Of a stretch of DNA of 64,000 bases, positions 63,134 through 64,000 are shown in pieces. The translations under genes were made by a program, and so were the position numbers. Numbering within the stretch: the first letter of the stretch is position 1; each line of letters starts with the position of its first letter. Source of the stretch: Thermococcus stetteri (GTDB lineage Archaea > Methanobacteriota_B > Thermococci > Thermococcales > Thermococcaceae); NCBI RefSeq assembly GCF_017873335.1, contig NZ_JAGGKB010000006.1, positions 1 to 64,000 on the forward strand. Direction: 5' to 3'. The notes beneath the pieces were generated by a model. That model made no database searches, had not been told where the DNA came from, and saw only the letters and a program-made list of their open reading frames with translations.

Positions 63134-64000
63134 TCACTTCGTTGCCCTCGTTATCCCGACGTCCTTAACGAGAACATAGGGAGTTGAGACCGGCGTGTTT
63201 ACCTCCCACCAGTGGATGTGGTGGAGCTCCTTTCCGAGGGCGATGACGTTCTCAAGAATCCTCTGAAGGTTGTCGCTCACGCGGATGTTCCTTATCGGCT
63301 TCAGCTCGCCGTTCTCGACGAGGAATATTCCATCGCGCGGTATCGTGGAGAAGTCACCGGCGACGTAATTCTGGAATCTCGTGTACCAGACGTTGGTGAT
63401 GTAGATTCCCCTCTTAACCTCGCTGAAGAGCTCCTCCCTCGAGTAGTCGCCCGGCTCAAGGACGATGTTCCAGGCGTGCGGCATCACCAGACCGGCGTTG
63501 GCCGTCGTTTCGGTTTTATACTTCCTGGCGAGGCTCGTGTTGAGGAGGAACGCCTTGAAGGTTCCGTTCTCGATTATGATCGTTTCCCTTGTCGGAACGC
63601 CCTCGTCGTCGAACTTCCTCGTTCCGTAGCCGTTGGGCAGATTCCCGATGTCCTTAATGGTCACTCCGTCAGCGGCAACCTTCTGCCCGAGCTTGTTGAC
63701 GAGGAATGAGAAGCCGGCCTCGGCGGCATATGCAGATGTCATGAAGCTCATGTAGCTGAGCAGGTTGGCGAACGCCAACGGGTCGAAGATGACGTCGAAC
63801 TTTCCTTCCGGCCCCTGCTCCGGGTTTCTAGCTAATCTTGCTATCTCCCCGGCCTTCCTTCCTGCTGATTCTGGGTCGAACTTCTTGAGAACCCTGACGG
63901 AGTTCGTCCCGTGGCCGCTCTCAAGGTCGCCTATGAAGGCCCTGACGCTTATCTCTATCCCCGTCCCCTCGTCGAAAGCTTCCACCTCGTTGCTCGTGGT
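63134..64000 (-). CDS. TldE/PmbA-type metalloprotease-like protein (5' end outside window)
   Basis: The frame is open to the window edge, so the N-terminus is missing. Family blocks are visible: SVRAFIGDLESGHGTNS, FDVIFDPLAFANLLSYMS, RKFDDEGVPTRETIIIENG and the final domain with GDFSTIPRDGIFLVENGEL and VKDVGITRATK. TldD/TldE pairs are peptide proteases; the HExxxH zinc motif belongs to TldD, and none is seen here, so this is more like TldE. It reads leftward and converges with the antitoxin-like gene. Confidence 0.85.
   Translation of the reverse strand, partial: TTSNEVEAFDEGTGIEISVRAFIGDLESGHGTNSVRVLKKFDPESAGRKAGEIARLARNPEQGPEGKFDVIFDPLAFANLLSYMSFMTSAYAAEAGFSFLVNKLGQKVAADGVTIKDIGNLPNGYGTRKFDDEGVPTRETIIIENGTFKAFLLNTSLARKYKTETTANAGLVMPHAWNIVLEPGDYSREELFSEVKRGIYITNVWYTRFQNYVAGDFSTIPRDGIFLVENGELKPIRNIRVSDNLQRILENVIALGKELHHIHWWEVNTPVSTPYVLVKDVGITRATK

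Noticed and set aside
1-64000. tRNA, rRNA or CRISPR arrays
   Set aside because: No T-loop-like cloverleaf, rRNA segment or regularly spaced repeats were found on reading both strands.

Overview
This window is chromosomal DNA of a hyperthermophilic archaeon of the order Thermococcales, most likely a Thermococcus. The evidence is the gene set: a TFB/FEN1 pair, the ADP-forming acetyl-CoA synthetase alpha subunit, Gins51 next to PCNA, XerA, cyclic 2,3-diphosphoglycerate synthesis genes, CDC48, TFS and MoaB/MoeA. Genes are densely packed with 4-base start/stop overlaps. GGTGA/GGAGGT-type ribosome binding sites and archaeal TATA boxes about 25 bases upstream of starts are common.

Layout. 1-780: 3' part of an IS200/IS605-type tnpB whose tail carries a structured omegaRNA-like right end. 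850-950: a possible structured RNA. 1.0-6.3 kb: translation and transcription genes (ValRS, CRM protein, S19e, PDCD5, TFB), convergent with FEN1. 7.4-14.1 kb: PsiE-like membrane protein, acdA, phosphoesterase, PRC-barrel protein, cdc48 with a RuvX/YqgF-like partner, and a very short histone-fold protein. 14.3-16.4 kb: cyclic DPG operon. 16.4-23.9 kb: tandem phosphoesterase, CBS protein, class II amidotransferase, a PD-(D/E)XK nuclease with a JAMM protease, a HypE-like protein with a ferritin-like protein, and ABCE1. 24.1-31.1 kb: a gene broken by one stop codon, SfsA, Toprim protein with XerA, a STAND-type ATPase with a palindromic control site, an M42 peptidase and an AEC permease. 31.2-38.1 kb: giant RND/MMPL exporter, divergent PadR regulator and an ABC-2 exporter operon. 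38.3-45.5 kb: an accessory region with a flavodiiron protein, a truncated DUF4932-like gene, a solo omegaRNA-like element without tnpB, a large unrecognised protein, a lipase and a decayed VapBC pair. 45.6-51.9 kb: Get3/ArsA cluster, CstA, and a carboxylase/decarboxylase subunit fused to a biotin carrier. 52.1-54.8 kb: TFS, a 58-residue small gene, PCNA, Gins51, peroxiredoxin. 54.9-64.0 kb: an AT-rich secreted protein, acetyltransferase and HTH regulator sharing an operator, HD hydrolase, a three-hairpin H/ACA RNA, MoaB/MoeA, an orphan antitoxin-like gene and a partial TldE/PmbA.

How it fits together. Most of the window is core information processing (transcription initiation and elongation, ribosome recycling, replication clamp and GINS, flap processing, chromosome dimer resolution) and energy or redox metabolism. 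The most unusual parts are the tnpB-less element that keeps the omegaRNA-like fold with compensatory base changes, several genes with single inactivating lesions, and small conserved operons of unknown purpose (nuclease + JAMM, Toprim + XerA, CDC48 + YqgF-like, Get3 + twin small proteins). No rRNA, tRNA or CRISPR array was seen.
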